Shown: positions 15,389-24,588 of the stretch, piece by piece
How the letters are laid out: each line of letters starts with the position of its first letter
Numbering within the stretch: the first letter of the stretch is position 1
Source: Streptomyces rishiriensis
Lineage (GTDB): Bacteria > Actinomycetota > Actinomycetes > Streptomycetales > Streptomycetaceae
Reading direction: 5' to 3'
Assembly (NCBI RefSeq): GCF_003112535.1
Contig: NZ_BEWA01000007.1
Span: forward strand, 1-64,000
DNA: 64,000 nt
Program-made: the position numbers and the translations under genes
Notes under the pieces: model-generated
Seen by the model: only the letters and a program-made list of their open reading frames with translations
The model's database searches: none
Told to the model about the DNA's origin: nothing

Positions 15389-16003
15389 ATGGCGACCACT
15401 CGTTCTCTCTCCTCCGCTCCCTCCCTCACCCCCACCGCCACCGGCGCGAACTCCACCGCTGCGAACGGCACCGCCCGTCACCGGCTGCGGGCCGTCGACC
15501 GGGACGAGGTGGTGGACGTCGCGGACTTCCTGCCGCCGGGCGCGACCTGGCTGCCCGCCCCCCAGCACACCCTGCCCGCGCTGCCGGGCCGGCCGCCGAT
15601 GATCGGCTACCTGGTGCTCGTCCCGGCCGACCAGCAGCCGCCCTTCCTGCCGGTCGCGGTGCCGGAGCACCCCGCAGCCGACGAGGCCGGGCCCGCCGAG
15701 GGCGCCGGACGCCCGCTCGTGCGGATCGACCCCGTGCAGCGCACCGCCGAGGTCGACGGCCGGCAACTCGACCTGACCTACCTGGAGTTCGAGCTGCTCG
15801 CGCACCTGGTGACGCACCCGAACCGGGTGCACACCCGCGACCAGCTCGTCACCACGGTCTGGGGCTACGGCCACGTGGGCGACGGCCGCACGGTCGACGT
15901 CCACATCGCGCGGCTGCGCCGCAAGCTGGGCGCACAGCACCGCCAGTCGATCCAGACGGTGCGACGCGTCGGCTACAAGTACACCCCGCCGACCGGCGGC
16001 TGA
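15389..16003 (+). CDS. PhoB/OmpR-type winged-helix DNA-binding protein without receiver domain
   Basis: A 204-residue protein. The C-terminal half (about 108-204) is a Trans_reg_C winged helix: VDGRQLDLTYLEFELLAHLV, RVHTRDQLVTTVWGYGH, GRTVDVHIARLRRKLG and TVRRVGYKYTPP. The N-terminal half is a low-complexity start followed by DVADFLPPGATWLP and MIGYLVLVPADQQPPF, not a receiver domain, so it is not an ordinary response regulator. It may be a regulator controlled by another input or by level; the upstream leader-peptide candidate suggests attenuation. Targets are unknown. The ATG follows AAAGAG. Confidence 0.85.
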   Translation: MATTRSLSSAPSLTPTATGANSTAANGTARHRLRAVDRDEVVDVADFLPPGATWLPAPQHTLPALPGRPPMIGYLVLVPADQQPPFLPVAVPEHPAADEAGPAEGAGRPLVRIDPVQRTAEVDGRQLDLTYLEFELLAHLVTHPNRVHTRDQLVTTVWGYGHVGDGRTVDVHIARLRRKLGAQHRQSIQTVRRVGYKYTPPTGG

Positions 16004-16068
16004 CCCGGTTCGTCTGCCGACGGCAGAGCACGGTTCCGCGTCGCGCCCGGACCGGGCACAGTCACGGC

Positions 16069-17160
16069 ATGAGACTTCTGGTGCTGGGCGGGACGGAGTT
16101 CGCGGGGCGGGCCGTCGTGGAGGCGGCCCTCGGACGGGGCTGGGACGTCACGGTCCTCAACCGCGGACGGCAGGCGCCCGTCTCCGGCGTCCGGTCGCTG
16201 ACCGGCGACCGCACCGCGCCCGGGGGCCTCGCCGCGCTCGCCGACCCCGGCGAAGGCGAGTGGGACGCCGTCGTGGACACCTGGTCGGCGGCCCCGCGCG
16301 CGGTGCACGAGGCGGCGCGGCTGCTGCGGGGCCGCGCCCGCCGGTATGTGTACGTGTCGAGCTGCTCGGTGTACGCCTGGGCCCCGCCCGCCGGGTACGC
16401 CGAGGACGCGGCGCTCGTCGAGGGCGCCGAACCCGGCGCCGGGCAGAGCGACTACGCCCGGGACAAGCGCGGCGGCGAGCTGGCCGCCCTCGACGTCTTC
16501 GGCGAGCGGGACAGCGTCCTCGTACGGGCCGGGCTGATCCTCGGCCCGTACGAGAACATCGGCCGGCTGCCCGGGTGGCTGACCCGGATCGCGCGCGGCG
16601 GGCCGGTCCTCGCACCCGGCCCGCACGGCCTGCCCCTGCAGTACGTCGACGTCCGCGACCTCGCCGAGTGGATCCTGGGCGCGGTCGGGAACGAGCTCGG
16701 CGGGCCGTACAACCTGATGAGCCCGCAGGGCCACGCGACGATGGGCGAGCTGTTGGAGGCGTGCGTGCGCGCCACCGGCTCGGACGCCGAACTGCGCTGG
16801 ACCGCGCCGGAGATCGTCCTCGACGCGGGCATCGAGCCATGGACCGAGCTGCCCGTCTGGGTTCCGCCGGGCACCGACATGCACGACGCCCTGCACGCGG
16901 CCGACGTCTCGCGGGCGGTCGCGGCGGGGCTCGTCTGCCGCCCCGTCGAGGAGACCGTCGCCGACACCTGGAGCTGGCTGACGTCGATCGGCGGCGTGGC
17001 GCCCCAGCGTCCGGACCGTCCCCGCAAGGGCCTGGATCCGGAGGTCGAGGCGAAGGTCCTCGCGGCGGGCACGGGAGGCGGGGGCACGGAAGGCGCGGGC
17101 ACGGAAGGCGCGGGCATCGGCGCCGCGGACCCGGGGGGTGTATCTCGCACCACCCCCTGA
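16069..17160 (+). CDS. NAD-dependent epimerase/dehydratase family protein
   Basis: A 363-residue Rossmann-fold protein. MRLLVLGGTEFAGRAVVEAA carries the nucleotide-binding glycine loop, YVYVSSCSVYAW and SDYARDKRGGEL supply the SDR Ser and the Y-x-x-x-K catalytic pair, and GLILGPYENIGR and LPLQYVDVRDLAEWIL fit extended SDRs that act on sugars or similar substrates. The C-terminal tail carries short repeats (GTEGAG twice) and is probably disordered. The substrate is unknown. It lies upstream of, but has no clear link with, the two-component genes. Confidence 0.85.
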   Translation: MRLLVLGGTEFAGRAVVEAALGRGWDVTVLNRGRQAPVSGVRSLTGDRTAPGGLAALADPGEGEWDAVVDTWSAAPRAVHEAARLLRGRARRYVYVSSCSVYAWAPPAGYAEDAALVEGAEPGAGQSDYARDKRGGELAALDVFGERDSVLVRAGLILGPYENIGRLPGWLTRIARGGPVLAPGPHGLPLQYVDVRDLAEWILGAVGNELGGPYNLMSPQGHATMGELLEACVRATGSDAELRWTAPEIVLDAGIEPWTELPVWVPPGTDMHDALHAADVSRAVAAGLVCRPVEETVADTWSWLTSIGGVAPQRPDRPRKGLDPEVEAKVLAAGTGGGGTEGAGTEGAGIGAADPGGVSRTTP

Positions 17161-17212
17161 GCGGGGACCTCGGCCCAGTGACCGCCGACCGGCGGTCCGC
17201 GAGACTGACGCC

Positions 17213-18496
17213 ATGAACGCCAACACGCAAAGCGGCAGCATGGGCACCCGGGCGCGGGCGGCGGCGCTCGCCTCCGGCCGGGCCTTCGTCCTGGCCCTGG
17301 TGTGCCTGCCCGAGGCCATCCTGTGCTACACGGCCGCCGTCGTCTCGATCGCGCTCGTCCCGGCCGTGGGGGTCGGGCTGTTCACGACGCCGTGGGCGCT
17401 CACCTGGGTGCGGTCCTTCGCCGACCGGCGGCGGGCCCTCGCGGCGAAGTGGTGCGGGATACGCATCCCCTCGGCCTACCGGCCGGTGCCGGAGGACGCG
17501 AAGCCGTGGGCGCGTACGACCGCGATGCTCCAGGACCCGGCGACCTGGCGTGATCTGCGGTGGCTTCTGGTCGACATGACGGCCGGCTACCTCACCGCGC
17601 TGCTGCCGGCCGCGCTGGTCCTCTACGCGGTGGAGGGGTTCGCGCTGGCGGCCGGGATGTGGCGGGTGTACCGGGACGCGACCGGCGACACCTACTGGTA
17701 CGGCTTCGTGCCGGTCACCGGCCAGGCGTCGGCCTTCGGCGCGGCGGCCCTGGCCTGCGTGCTCCTGGTGCTCGGCTACCTCCACGCCCCGCGTCTGCTG
17801 GCCAACCACTTCCGCCTCACCCGGGCCGTGCTCTCCCCCACCCAGGCCGAACTCGCCGAGCGTGTGAGGGTGTTGACGGAGACGCGGCGGGACGCCGTGG
17901 ACACGTCCGCCGCCGAGCTGCGGCGCATCGAACGGGATCTGCACGACGGCGCCCAGGCTCGGCTGGTGGCGATGGGCATGGACCTCGGCACCGTCGAGAT
18001 GCTCGTCGACAAGAACCCGGAGAAGGCCAAGGAACTGCTCGCGCAGGCCCGTCAGTCGTCCGCCGAGGCGCTCTCCGAGCTGCGCGACCTGGTGCGCGGC
18101 ATCCATCCGCCGGTGCTGGCCGAGCGCGGACTCGGCGACGCGGTGCGGGCGTTGGCGCTGCGGCTGCCGGTCGCCACCGAGGTGAGCGTCGACATCGACG
18201 GCGGCCGTGCGGACGCTCCCGTGGAGTCGGCGGCCTACTTCGCGGTGAGCGAGGTGCTCACCAACGCGGTCAAGCACTCCGGCGCCGACCGGATCTGGGT
18301 CGACCTGCGTCACTCGGACGGCAGTCTGCGGATCTCCGTCACCGACAACGGCAGGGGCGGCGCGGCGATCGGGGCGGGCTCGGGGCTGGCCGGGATCGAG
18401 CGCCGGCTCGGTACATTCGACGGCGTCCTGGCCGTCGGCTCGCCCGCCGGCGGTCCCACCATGGTGACCATGGAGATCCCTTGCGTGTTGTCCTAG
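17213..18496 (+). CDS. NarL-type sensor histidine kinase
   Basis: A 427-residue membrane kinase. The N-terminal sensor (about 20-205) has four hydrophobic spans arranged as in the actinobacterial putative-sensor family. The dimerisation helix has the HisKA_3 phosphoacceptor in RRIERDLHDGAQARLVAMGM; the ATPase shows SEVLTNAVKHSGADRIWV (N box) and DNGRGGAAIGAGSGLAGIER (G boxes). It phosphorylates the LuxR-type regulator encoded next, whose start overlaps its 3' end. The stimulus is unknown. The start MNANTQSGSMGTRAR is the first ATG giving a complete sensor. Confidence 0.92.
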   Translation: MNANTQSGSMGTRARAAALASGRAFVLALVCLPEAILCYTAAVVSIALVPAVGVGLFTTPWALTWVRSFADRRRALAAKWCGIRIPSAYRPVPEDAKPWARTTAMLQDPATWRDLRWLLVDMTAGYLTALLPAALVLYAVEGFALAAGMWRVYRDATGDTYWYGFVPVTGQASAFGAAALACVLLVLGYLHAPRLLANHFRLTRAVLSPTQAELAERVRVLTETRRDAVDTSAAELRRIERDLHDGAQARLVAMGMDLGTVEMLVDKNPEKAKELLAQARQSSAEALSELRDLVRGIHPPVLAERGLGDAVRALALRLPVATEVSVDIDGGRADAPVESAAYFAVSEVLTNAVKHSGADRIWVDLRHSDGSLRISVTDNGRGGAAIGAGSGLAGIERRLGTFDGVLAVGSPAGGPTMVTMEIPCVLS

Positions 18497-19137
18497 CCGA
18501 AGACCTCTTCCTGCTGCGGGACGGTCTCGTCCGGCTGCTGGAGGCCTACGACTTCGAGATCGCCGCCGCGGTCGAGACGGGGCCCGAACTGGAGCGGGCC
18601 CTCGCCGAACTGGAGCCGGACGTCGCCGTGGTCGACGTCCGGCTCCCGCCCACGCACACGGACGAGGGTCTGCAGTGCGCGCTGGAGGCCCGCCGCAGGA
18701 GGCCGGGGCTGCCGGTGCTCGTCCTCTCCCAGCACGTCGAGCAGCTGTACGCGCGTGAGCTGCTCGCCGACGGCAGCGGCGGGGTCGGGTATCTGCTGAA
18801 GGACCGGGTGTTCGACGCGGAGCAGTTCGTGGACGCCGTGCGGCGGGTCGCCGCGGGCGGCACGGCGATGGACCCGCAGGTGATCCAGCAGCTGCTGGCC
18901 CGCCGGGCGAACGACAGCCGGGGCCCGGTGGACCGGCTCACCCCGCGCGAACGGGAGGTTCTGGAGCTGATGGCGCAAGGCCGGTCGAACGGGGCGATCG
19001 CGGGCAGCCTGGTCGTCACCGAGCGGGCGGTCGCCAAACACACCGCGAACATTTTCGTGAAGCTGGGTCTGGAGGTCTCGGACGACGACAACCGCAGGGT
19101 GCTGGCGGTGCTGGCCTATCTGGACCGGGATCACTGA
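18481..19137 (+). CDS. LuxR/NarL-family response regulator
   Basis: A 218-residue regulator. The receiver domain starts RVVLAEDLFLLRDGLVRLLE (acid pair ED), has the phosphoacceptor Asp in VAVVDVRLPPTHTDEG and the conserved Lys in GYLLKDRV. The C-terminal helix-turn-helix is LTPREREVLELMAQGRSNGA followed by ERAVAKHTANIFVKLGL. It begins at TTG (after GGAG), overlapping the kinase gene by 16 bases, so the pair is translationally coupled. The TTG start is required, since the next in-frame starts would cut into the receiver. Confidence 0.92.
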   Translation: MRVVLAEDLFLLRDGLVRLLEAYDFEIAAAVETGPELERALAELEPDVAVVDVRLPPTHTDEGLQCALEARRRRPGLPVLVLSQHVEQLYARELLADGSGGVGYLLKDRVFDAEQFVDAVRRVAAGGTAMDPQVIQQLLARRANDSRGPVDRLTPREREVLELMAQGRSNGAIAGSLVVTERAVAKHTANIFVKLGLEVSDDDNRRVLAVLAYLDRDH

Positions 19138-19314
19138 GCCGCCAACTGCGGCATGGTGTGAGGGTTTTGGGGTTGTTTTGTCGCAGTGGGCTCTCATGAA
19201 TTTCTGAGCGGGGCTGAACACCTGTGAGGCGGGATGCGTAAGGGAGGAAGCAGCTTCAGCTTCACTCCTGTCGGGCGCCTCGATGCTGCCCCGCAAGGAA
19301 GTCAGAGGAGTTCC

Positions 19315-20901
19315 ATGGGACGCAACACACGTAAACGCCGTTCGTCGATGGCCACCAAGGCCGTGGCAGCATCGGCGGCCCTAGCGCTCGGCGGGGGCGG
19401 GCTGATCTGGGCGAACTTCTACGCTTCGGCGCACGAGTCGAACAGCTCGGGCCAGAACGAGACCAAGGCCGCCAACGCGGCCGTGCAGGTCGCCACCATC
19501 TCCTGCCCGGACGTGGGGCAGAAGCTGACGAGCGTGCCCAACGGGGCCAAGCAGGGCGTCGCGACCGAGCTGGCCAACCTCGACAAGCAGATCACCGAGG
19601 CCTACGCCCGGCTCGCCTCGACGCGCCAGGCCCAGGCCGGTGACTCCGGCTTCGTCCAGAACGCGATCGTCGGTCCCCTCAAGGAGAAGCGGGCCGCGAC
19701 GATCGACCGGATCCGCATCAACATCCAGCGTTCGGGCGGCCAGTTCGACAACTCGCTGAGCCAGCTCGCGGCCTGCACCACGCAGGCGGCGAACAACACG
19801 AACGCCGGGCAGGCCAACGGCGGTCAGCAGCAGAACGGCGGCCAGCAGAACAACGGCGGCCAGCAGCAGGGCGGCGGCCAGCAGAACAACGGTGGCCAGC
19901 AGCAGGGCGGCGGCCAGCAGCAGGGCGGCCAGCAGCAGGGCGGCCAGCAGAACAACGGCCAGGGCGGCAACGGCCCGGTCGCCGCGGACTTCGTGGACAT
20001 CACCAAGGTCCAGGGGAACGCGCAGCTGGGCGTGGGGCAGAACGGTCTTCCCGCGAACGGCAACAGCGGTTCGCGCGGCAGCTTCACCTCGAACTGCGGC
20101 ACCAACGGCAACAAGAACCACAACACGGACAACGTGATCGTGGCCCCCGGCGTCAAGAACGGCGCCCACCACCTGCACGACTACGTCGGCAACCAGAACA
20201 ACGACGCGTTCGCGAGCGACCAGAAGCTGGCCGCCGCGGGCACGAGCTGCCAGAACCAGGGCGACAAGTCCTCGTACTTCTGGCCGGTGCTCCGTGTCCA
20301 GAACGGCACGCAGGACTTCGACCAGAACAACGACGGCGGCGGCAAGGAAGGCAACGTCGGCAAGATCCTGAAGCCCGTCCAGGCGCAGATCAAGTTCGTC
20401 GGCAACAAGAAGGGCAACGTCGTCGCGATGCCCACTGCCCTGCGCATCATCACCGGTGACGCCAAGGCCTTCGTCAACGGCAACGGCAACGCCAACGTGA
20501 ACTGGAGCTGCACCGGCTTCGAGAACAAGGTGCAGCTGGAGACGCAGTACCCGATCTGCCCGCAGGGCAGCCAGGTGGTGCGGACGACCGACTTCCAGAG
20601 CTGCTGGGACGGCAAGAACATCGACTCCGCCAACCACCGCACGCACGTGGCCTTCGTCCAGGCGGACGGCACCTGCGCCAACGGCTTCAAGGCGATCCCC
20701 CAGCTCCAGGTCCGGCTGGTCTACAACGTCCCGGCCCCGAAGCTGCAGAACGGGAAGGTCGTGAACCCCTACGCGGTGGACACCTTCCCGGAGAACCTGC
20801 ACAAGCCGATCACCGACCACAACGACTTCATCAACTTCTTCTCGACCAACCTGATGAACAAGATGGTCAACTGCATCAACACCGGCCAGAAGTGCCAGTG
20901 A
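19315..20901 (+). CDS. Secreted DUF1996 protein with Gln/Gly/Asn-rich linker
   Basis: A 528-residue exported protein. A signal peptide ([20 protein letters not shown], then [11 protein letters not shown]) is followed by a helical region with two Cys ([10 protein letters not shown]...[10 protein letters not shown]). Next comes a repetitive linker of GGQQ/NNGG units (about 165-222). The DUF1996 domain starts at [15 protein letters not shown] and includes [68 protein letters not shown] and [23 protein letters not shown]1996 is found in fungi and Streptomyces, often linked with cell surfaces, with no proven activity. AGAGGAG precedes the ATG. Confidence 0.92.
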   Translation: MGRNTRKRRSSMATKAVAASAALALGGGGLIWANFYASAHESNSSGQNETKAANAAVQVATISCPDVGQKLTSVPNGAKQGVATELANLDKQITEAYARLASTRQAQAGDSGFVQNAIVGPLKEKRAATIDRIRINIQRSGGQFDNSLSQLAACTTQAANNTNAGQANGGQQQNGGQQNNGGQQQGGGQQNNGGQQQGGGQQQGGQQQGGQQNNGQGGNGPVAADFVDITKVQGNAQLGVGQNGLPANGNSGSRGSFTSNCGTNGNKNHNTDNVIVAPGVKNGAHHLHDYVGNQNNDAFASDQKLAAAGTSCQNQGDKSSYFWPVLRVQNGTQDFDQNNDGGGKEGNVGKILKPVQAQIKFVGNKKGNVVAMPTALRIITGDAKAFVNGNGNANVNWSCTGFENKVQLETQYPICPQGSQVVRTTDFQSCWDGKNIDSANHRTHVAFVQADGTCANGFKAIPQLQVRLVYNVPAPKLQNGKVVNPYAVDTFPENLHKPITDHNDFINFFSTNLMNKMVNCINTGQKCQ

Positions 20902-20936
20902 CGCGCTGACAGGTCGGGCTGAGCACGCCGACCGAG

Positions 20937-20971
20937 AAAGCCGGCGGTGAGGATTCCTCACCGCCGGCTTT
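20937..20971 (+). terminator. Terminator after the DUF1996 gene
   Basis: AAAGCCGGCGGTGAGG and CCTCACCGCCGGCTTT form a perfect 16-bp stem with loop ATT and a T-containing tail, 36 bases after the stop codon. It may act in both directions, also ending the convergent lipoprotein transcript. Confidence 0.9.
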
Positions 20972-21008
20972 CGTCGTGTGCCGGGACCGTCCGATGACGG
21001 CGGGTCGT

Positions 21009-21449
21009 TCAGTGACCGGAGTGCGCGGCGCCTTCCGAGGCCTCGTGCGAGGCGTGCGCGGAGTGGTCCGTGCCCTCCTCGATGTCCCCTCCGAGCGTCT
21101 TGCGCAACGCGGTCACGGTGCTCGTCTCCTCGCCCACGGCCACCCACTTGCGGCCGACCAGGTAGTGGCCGCCGTAGTCCTTGGCCCCGTTGATCCACTC
21201 GCGCTGGCCGCGGTCGGTGGCGAACGTCAGCAGGATGAACTTTCCGGCGGAGTTCTTGCAGAGCGCCTGGCGGAGTTCGTCGGCGTCGGTCTGCATGTCG
21301 GGCGTGCACTTCACCTGGGCGGCGATGTGCTCCAGGCTGCCGGTCGCCATCTGCGGGACGGCCGCCTCCTTGTCGCCGGAAGAGCATCCCGCCAGCAGCA
21401 GCGCCGCAGCGGCGGCGGCCGCCGCGAGCATCGGTCGGGTCATCTTCAT
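21009..21449 (-). CDS. Lipoprotein with His-rich C-terminus
   Basis: A 146-residue lipoprotein. The signal MKMTRPMLAAAAAAAALLLA ends in the lipobox LAGC. The mature part has VKCTPDMQTDADELRQALCK (a possible disulphide), FILLTFATDRGQREWINGAK and YLVGRKWVAVG, then a tail with several His (GTDHSAHASHEASEGAAHSG), suggesting metal binding. No family name is recognised. The start is the ATG five bases after GGAGG. It is convergent with the DUF1996 gene. Confidence 0.8.
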   Translation of the reverse strand: MKMTRPMLAAAAAAAALLLAGCSSGDKEAAVPQMATGSLEHIAAQVKCTPDMQTDADELRQALCKNSAGKFILLTFATDRGQREWINGAKDYGGHYLVGRKWVAVGEETSTVTALRKTLGGDIEEGTDHSAHASHEASEGAAHSGH

Positions 21450-21549
21450 CTGTTCCTCCAAGCGAGAGCCTCGCCCTGGATACGGCTCCCGCGCGCGGTG
21501 CGCTCAAAATACCGGTGCCGGGTGGGGACACGCGTGCGAGAGTGGGCCG

Positions 21550-22053
21550 GTGAACCACGACTGGGAAGATCGCGTGACCGCCGCCTGGGCCTCCTTCGAC
21601 GACTATCCGCAGGAGAAGGCGCCGGACTTCAGGGCCGTGATCGACGCGCTCGTCGCCGAGCTGCCGGAGGGGAGCCCGCTGGGCCTGTTCGAGCAGGCCT
21701 GCGCCTGGGACTCCACCGGCCACTCGGACCGGGCGGCCCCGCTGTACCGGGAGGCGCTCGCCCGCGGCCTGAGCGACGTCAGCGGCTACAAGGGCAGACG
21801 CGCCAAGATCCAGCTCTCCAGCTCGCTGCGCAACATCGGCCGCGCACACGAGGGCGTCGAACTGCTGACCCCCGAACTGACAGCCCCGTCGGACGAGTTG
21901 GACGATGCCGTGCGCGCCACGCTGGCCCTGTGCCTGTCGAGCCTCGGCCGGGACCGCGAGGGCCTGTCCCTGGTCCTCGGCGCCCTGGCCCCTCATCTGC
22001 CGCGCTACCAGCGCTCGATGGCCAACTACGCACGGGCGCTCGTCACCGACTGA
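21550..22053 (+). CDS. Tetratricopeptide (TPR_5-type) protein
   Basis: A 167-residue soluble protein. SPLGLFEQACAWDSTGHSDR, APLYREALARGL, AKIQLSSSLRNIGRAHEGVE, DAVRATLALCLSSLGRDREG and the ending RYQRSMANYARALVTD fit the actinobacterial tetratrico-peptide group 5 family. It is a likely protein-protein scaffold with an unknown partner. The GTG start (VNHDWEDRVTAAW) is the first in-frame start and has a weak ribosome site. Confidence 0.85.
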   Translation: MNHDWEDRVTAAWASFDDYPQEKAPDFRAVIDALVAELPEGSPLGLFEQACAWDSTGHSDRAAPLYREALARGLSDVSGYKGRRAKIQLSSSLRNIGRAHEGVELLTPELTAPSDELDDAVRATLALCLSSLGRDREGLSLVLGALAPHLPRYQRSMANYARALVTD

Positions 22054-22063
22054 GGCGGTGTGC

Positions 22064-22197
22064 GTCCGGCTCGGGGCGCGGTGTGCGGTCCGGCTCGGGG
22101 CGCGGTGTGCGGTCCGGCTCGGGGCGCGGTGTGCGCTCCGGCGCGGTGTGCGGTGTGTGGTCCGGCTCGGTGTGCGGTCCGGCTCGGGGCGCGGTGA
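22064..22197. repeat. GC-rich 24-bp tandem repeat
   Basis: A 24-base unit starting GTCCGGCTCGGGGCGCGG and ending TGTGCG occurs three times in register, then as shortened or altered copies to the end of the array. It fills the gap between the TPR gene and the sigma-like fusion gene. Confidence 0.9.
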
Positions 22198-22227
22198 CCA
22201 TCGCACGTCTCGCTCGTTCTGCTGAAC

Positions 22228-24156
22228 GTGCAGTCACAGGATGTCGCCCCGCGCCCCGCAGCCGGATCCGCCGCCGACCGGATCGTCGACGTCGAGCAGG
22301 CCGAAGCCGCGCTCGTCGAGCACTACCCGCGTCTGGTCCGGCTCGCCTATCTGGTGCTGCCGCCCGGCCTCGGCCGGGGCCGGCGCGTCCTGACCGCGCA
22401 CGCCCTCGTCCAGCGCGCCCTGCCCCGCGGCCGGACCTCCGCTCCCGTCATCCCCGCCCAGTCCACCGGCCGCGACGGCGACCCCGGGTACGCCTACGTC
22501 CGTCTCCAGGTGGTCCGCACGGCGCTGGAGGCGGGGCGGCCGCTGACGCTGCGGGGCCGGCCCAAGCGGGCGCAGCTGCCGCCGCTGTTCCCCCAGGTGT
22601 GGGGGCTGCGCCTGTTCCCCCGCCCCGGCGGGGCCGACGAACTCGCCCTCGACCAGCGGCTCGCCGAACTGTCCGGTCCGGCGCGGGCCGCGTACGTCCT
22701 GCGCGGTCTGGAGCGGCTTCCGGACGGCGATGTGCGCGAGGCGCTGACCGAGGCCGGCGTCGAGCAGGTCGAGGCGGCCCTGCGGGAGGCCTCCGGGGTC
22801 CCGGCCGCTCAGTACGCGCTGCTCGCCGAGTCCACCGAGTTCGACCCCTGCGCCCTGCAGGCCCGGCCGACCGATCTGATCCGCCGGCGCCGGCACACCC
22901 GGGCGGCGCTCGCCGCGGCGGCCGCGCTGGCGGTGTGCGGCGCGCTGGTCGCGCTGCCCGGCGACGGCTGGGGACCGGACGGCGCGGCCGCGCCGGTGTA
23001 CGCGCAGAACCCGGCCGCCGAGGCCGCCCTCGACCCCGGGCGGCTGGTGAGGATCTCCCCCGCCGTCTGGAAGACCTCCGCCCGCACCGACTTCTCGGTG
23101 TGGCCCGCGCGCGGCGCACTGACTCGTGACACCACGCTGCTGCGCCGCGCGCTCGCCGTCTGGGCCCGCCCCGGGGAGACCGTCCAGGTCTCCGCGACCC
23201 CGGAGACGCCCGGCGGCGGTCCCGCCGGTCCGCCGCAGCTGCTCTACGCGGGCGAGGTCGGCAACGCGCGCGTGGTGATCCTCTACGACGGGCTGCGCAT
23301 CGCCCGCTACGCGGAGCCCCGGGACGGCACGGCCGGGGCGGCCCTGGACTTCGCGCGGGTGGACGGCGCGACGGGCACCGAGGCGGCCGCGCTGGTGCTC
23401 GACCGGGCCGACGGCAACGTCCGCTATCTCACGGCCCCCTGGGTGACCAAGGCCGCCGAGCGGGATCTGTCGAAGCCGGGCGCCGGGGCGATGGACCTGA
23501 CGCTGACCGACGGGATCACCTCGCCGCTGGCCAGCCCGGCCACCCGGACCGGCGCGTGCACGACCTGGAACGTGCTCCAGCTGACGGACGCCTCGGGCAG
23601 CCACCTCCTCAGCGACCTCGGCGAGCTCGTCCCCGCCCGCCTCACCGCGGGGCGTCCGGGCGCGGCCCGGGAGGCGACCGGCGCGCAGGCGCTGCGGACC
23701 TGGGCGCCGTTCGCGTGTTCGCTGGCCGACGCGCGCGGGCAGGGCGTGCGGACGGTCAACGCGTGGGGTTACGCGCGCCAGCCGCTGCCCGACGGGAGCG
23801 GTTCGGCGGGCTGGGTGTGCACCAGGGCCGAGACCTGGCGGGGCGACGGGAACCGGGTGCTGGCCCAGTTCCACACGCCGGGCGGGCTGTTCGGGGCGGC
23901 CGTGGCGAGGGCCGGGGACGTGCCGGCCTGCGGTCCGCGCGATCCGCATGTGCTGGCCGGGGTGCTGTGGAAGTCCAAGGGCGGCCACTGGTACCTCCTC
24001 GCGGCCGGCGACAAGGAGACGGCGTCCGTGCGGTCGACGGGCGCGGTGCGCGGCTCCGGGCGGGGAAACCTGCTGACGGTGGCGGCGAAGCAGGGCGCGC
24101 AGGCCGGCCTGGAGGGCGAGTTGAGGGACGGACGGCCGATCAGCGGACTGCGCTGA
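22228..24156 (+). CDS. Sigma-like N-terminus fused to a membrane-anchored extracytoplasmic domain
   Basis: A 642-residue protein. The first 195 residues resemble a degenerate ECF sigma factor: VEQAEAALVEHYPRLVRLAY recalls region 2, and LAELSGPARAAYVLRGLERL with DVREALTEAGVEQVEAALRE recalls region 4. One membrane span follows (about 228-250, LAAAAALAVCGALVALPG). The remaining 390 residues should face outside: VRISPAVWKTSARTDFSVWP, GEVGNARVVILYDGLRIARY, three or more Cys (GACTTWNVL, APFACSLA, GWVCTRA) and LLAAGDKETASVRSTG. It could be a regulator tethered to an outside sensor, but no function is proven. The start is GTG just after the repeat array. Confidence 0.7.
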   Translation: MQSQDVAPRPAAGSAADRIVDVEQAEAALVEHYPRLVRLAYLVLPPGLGRGRRVLTAHALVQRALPRGRTSAPVIPAQSTGRDGDPGYAYVRLQVVRTALEAGRPLTLRGRPKRAQLPPLFPQVWGLRLFPRPGGADELALDQRLAELSGPARAAYVLRGLERLPDGDVREALTEAGVEQVEAALREASGVPAAQYALLAESTEFDPCALQARPTDLIRRRRHTRAALAAAAALAVCGALVALPGDGWGPDGAAAPVYAQNPAAEAALDPGRLVRISPAVWKTSARTDFSVWPARGALTRDTTLLRRALAVWARPGETVQVSATPETPGGGPAGPPQLLYAGEVGNARVVILYDGLRIARYAEPRDGTAGAALDFARVDGATGTEAAALVLDRADGNVRYLTAPWVTKAAERDLSKPGAGAMDLTLTDGITSPLASPATRTGACTTWNVLQLTDASGSHLLSDLGELVPARLTAGRPGAAREATGAQALRTWAPFACSLADARGQGVRTVNAWGYARQPLPDGSGSAGWVCTRAETWRGDGNRVLAQFHTPGGLFGAAVARAGDVPACGPRDPHVLAGVLWKSKGGHWYLLAAGDKETASVRSTGAVRGSGRGNLLTVAAKQGAQAGLEGELRDGRPISGLR

Positions 24157-24232
24157 CGGCTCGTTCTCGCGGGTTCACGCGGGTTCTCGCCCAGGGGTTC
24201 ACCCATGGGCTACCCATCAGTACATTGACGTC

Positions 24233-24588
24233 ATGTCCAACAAGGCCGACCGGGCGCCCCTCAAGGCCCGCAAGGTGTCGTTCTCCTGACGCTGGACCTG
24301 CTGCGCTGGCACGGCGCGGAGGAGGTCGAGCACCGGTCCGTCGCCTTGGACCTCTTCCAGCACGTGGACGGCGGCTACCGGCGCCGGGTGCGGACCTGGG
24401 CGACGGCGTTCGCCACGATGGTGTTCCTGTGGCAGCGCGGGAGCCGCTTCTTCATGGCGAACGACCCCACGCTGGTCGACGGCCGCGGCTCCCTCAAGGA
24501 CTTCTACGTCCGCGACCGGCGGGGCACGCTGCCCGCGACCGGCGATCCGCTGAGGTCGGTCCCGCGCTGTCTGAGCCGGGCCTGCTGA
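24233..24588 (+). pseudogene. Decayed metal-dependent hydrolase (internal deletion)
   Basis: The frame opens MSNKADRAPLKARKVSFS and hits a stop. In another frame, immediately after, comes LDLLRWHGAEEVEHRSVALD, FQHVDGGYRRRVRTWATAFA and a C-terminal end. Both parts match the start and end of the actinobacterial metal-dependent hydrolase family (about 290 residues as I remember it; HGAEEVEHRSVAFD is its conserved end motif). Most of the middle, including the earlier metal ligands, is missing, with the junction near the TGA. It has therefore lost function. Confidence 0.75.

Noticed and set aside
19381..22206. 941-codon minus-strand frame
   Set aside because: Lies opposite the DUF1996 and TPR genes; long antisense frames are common at this GC content and it has no domain.
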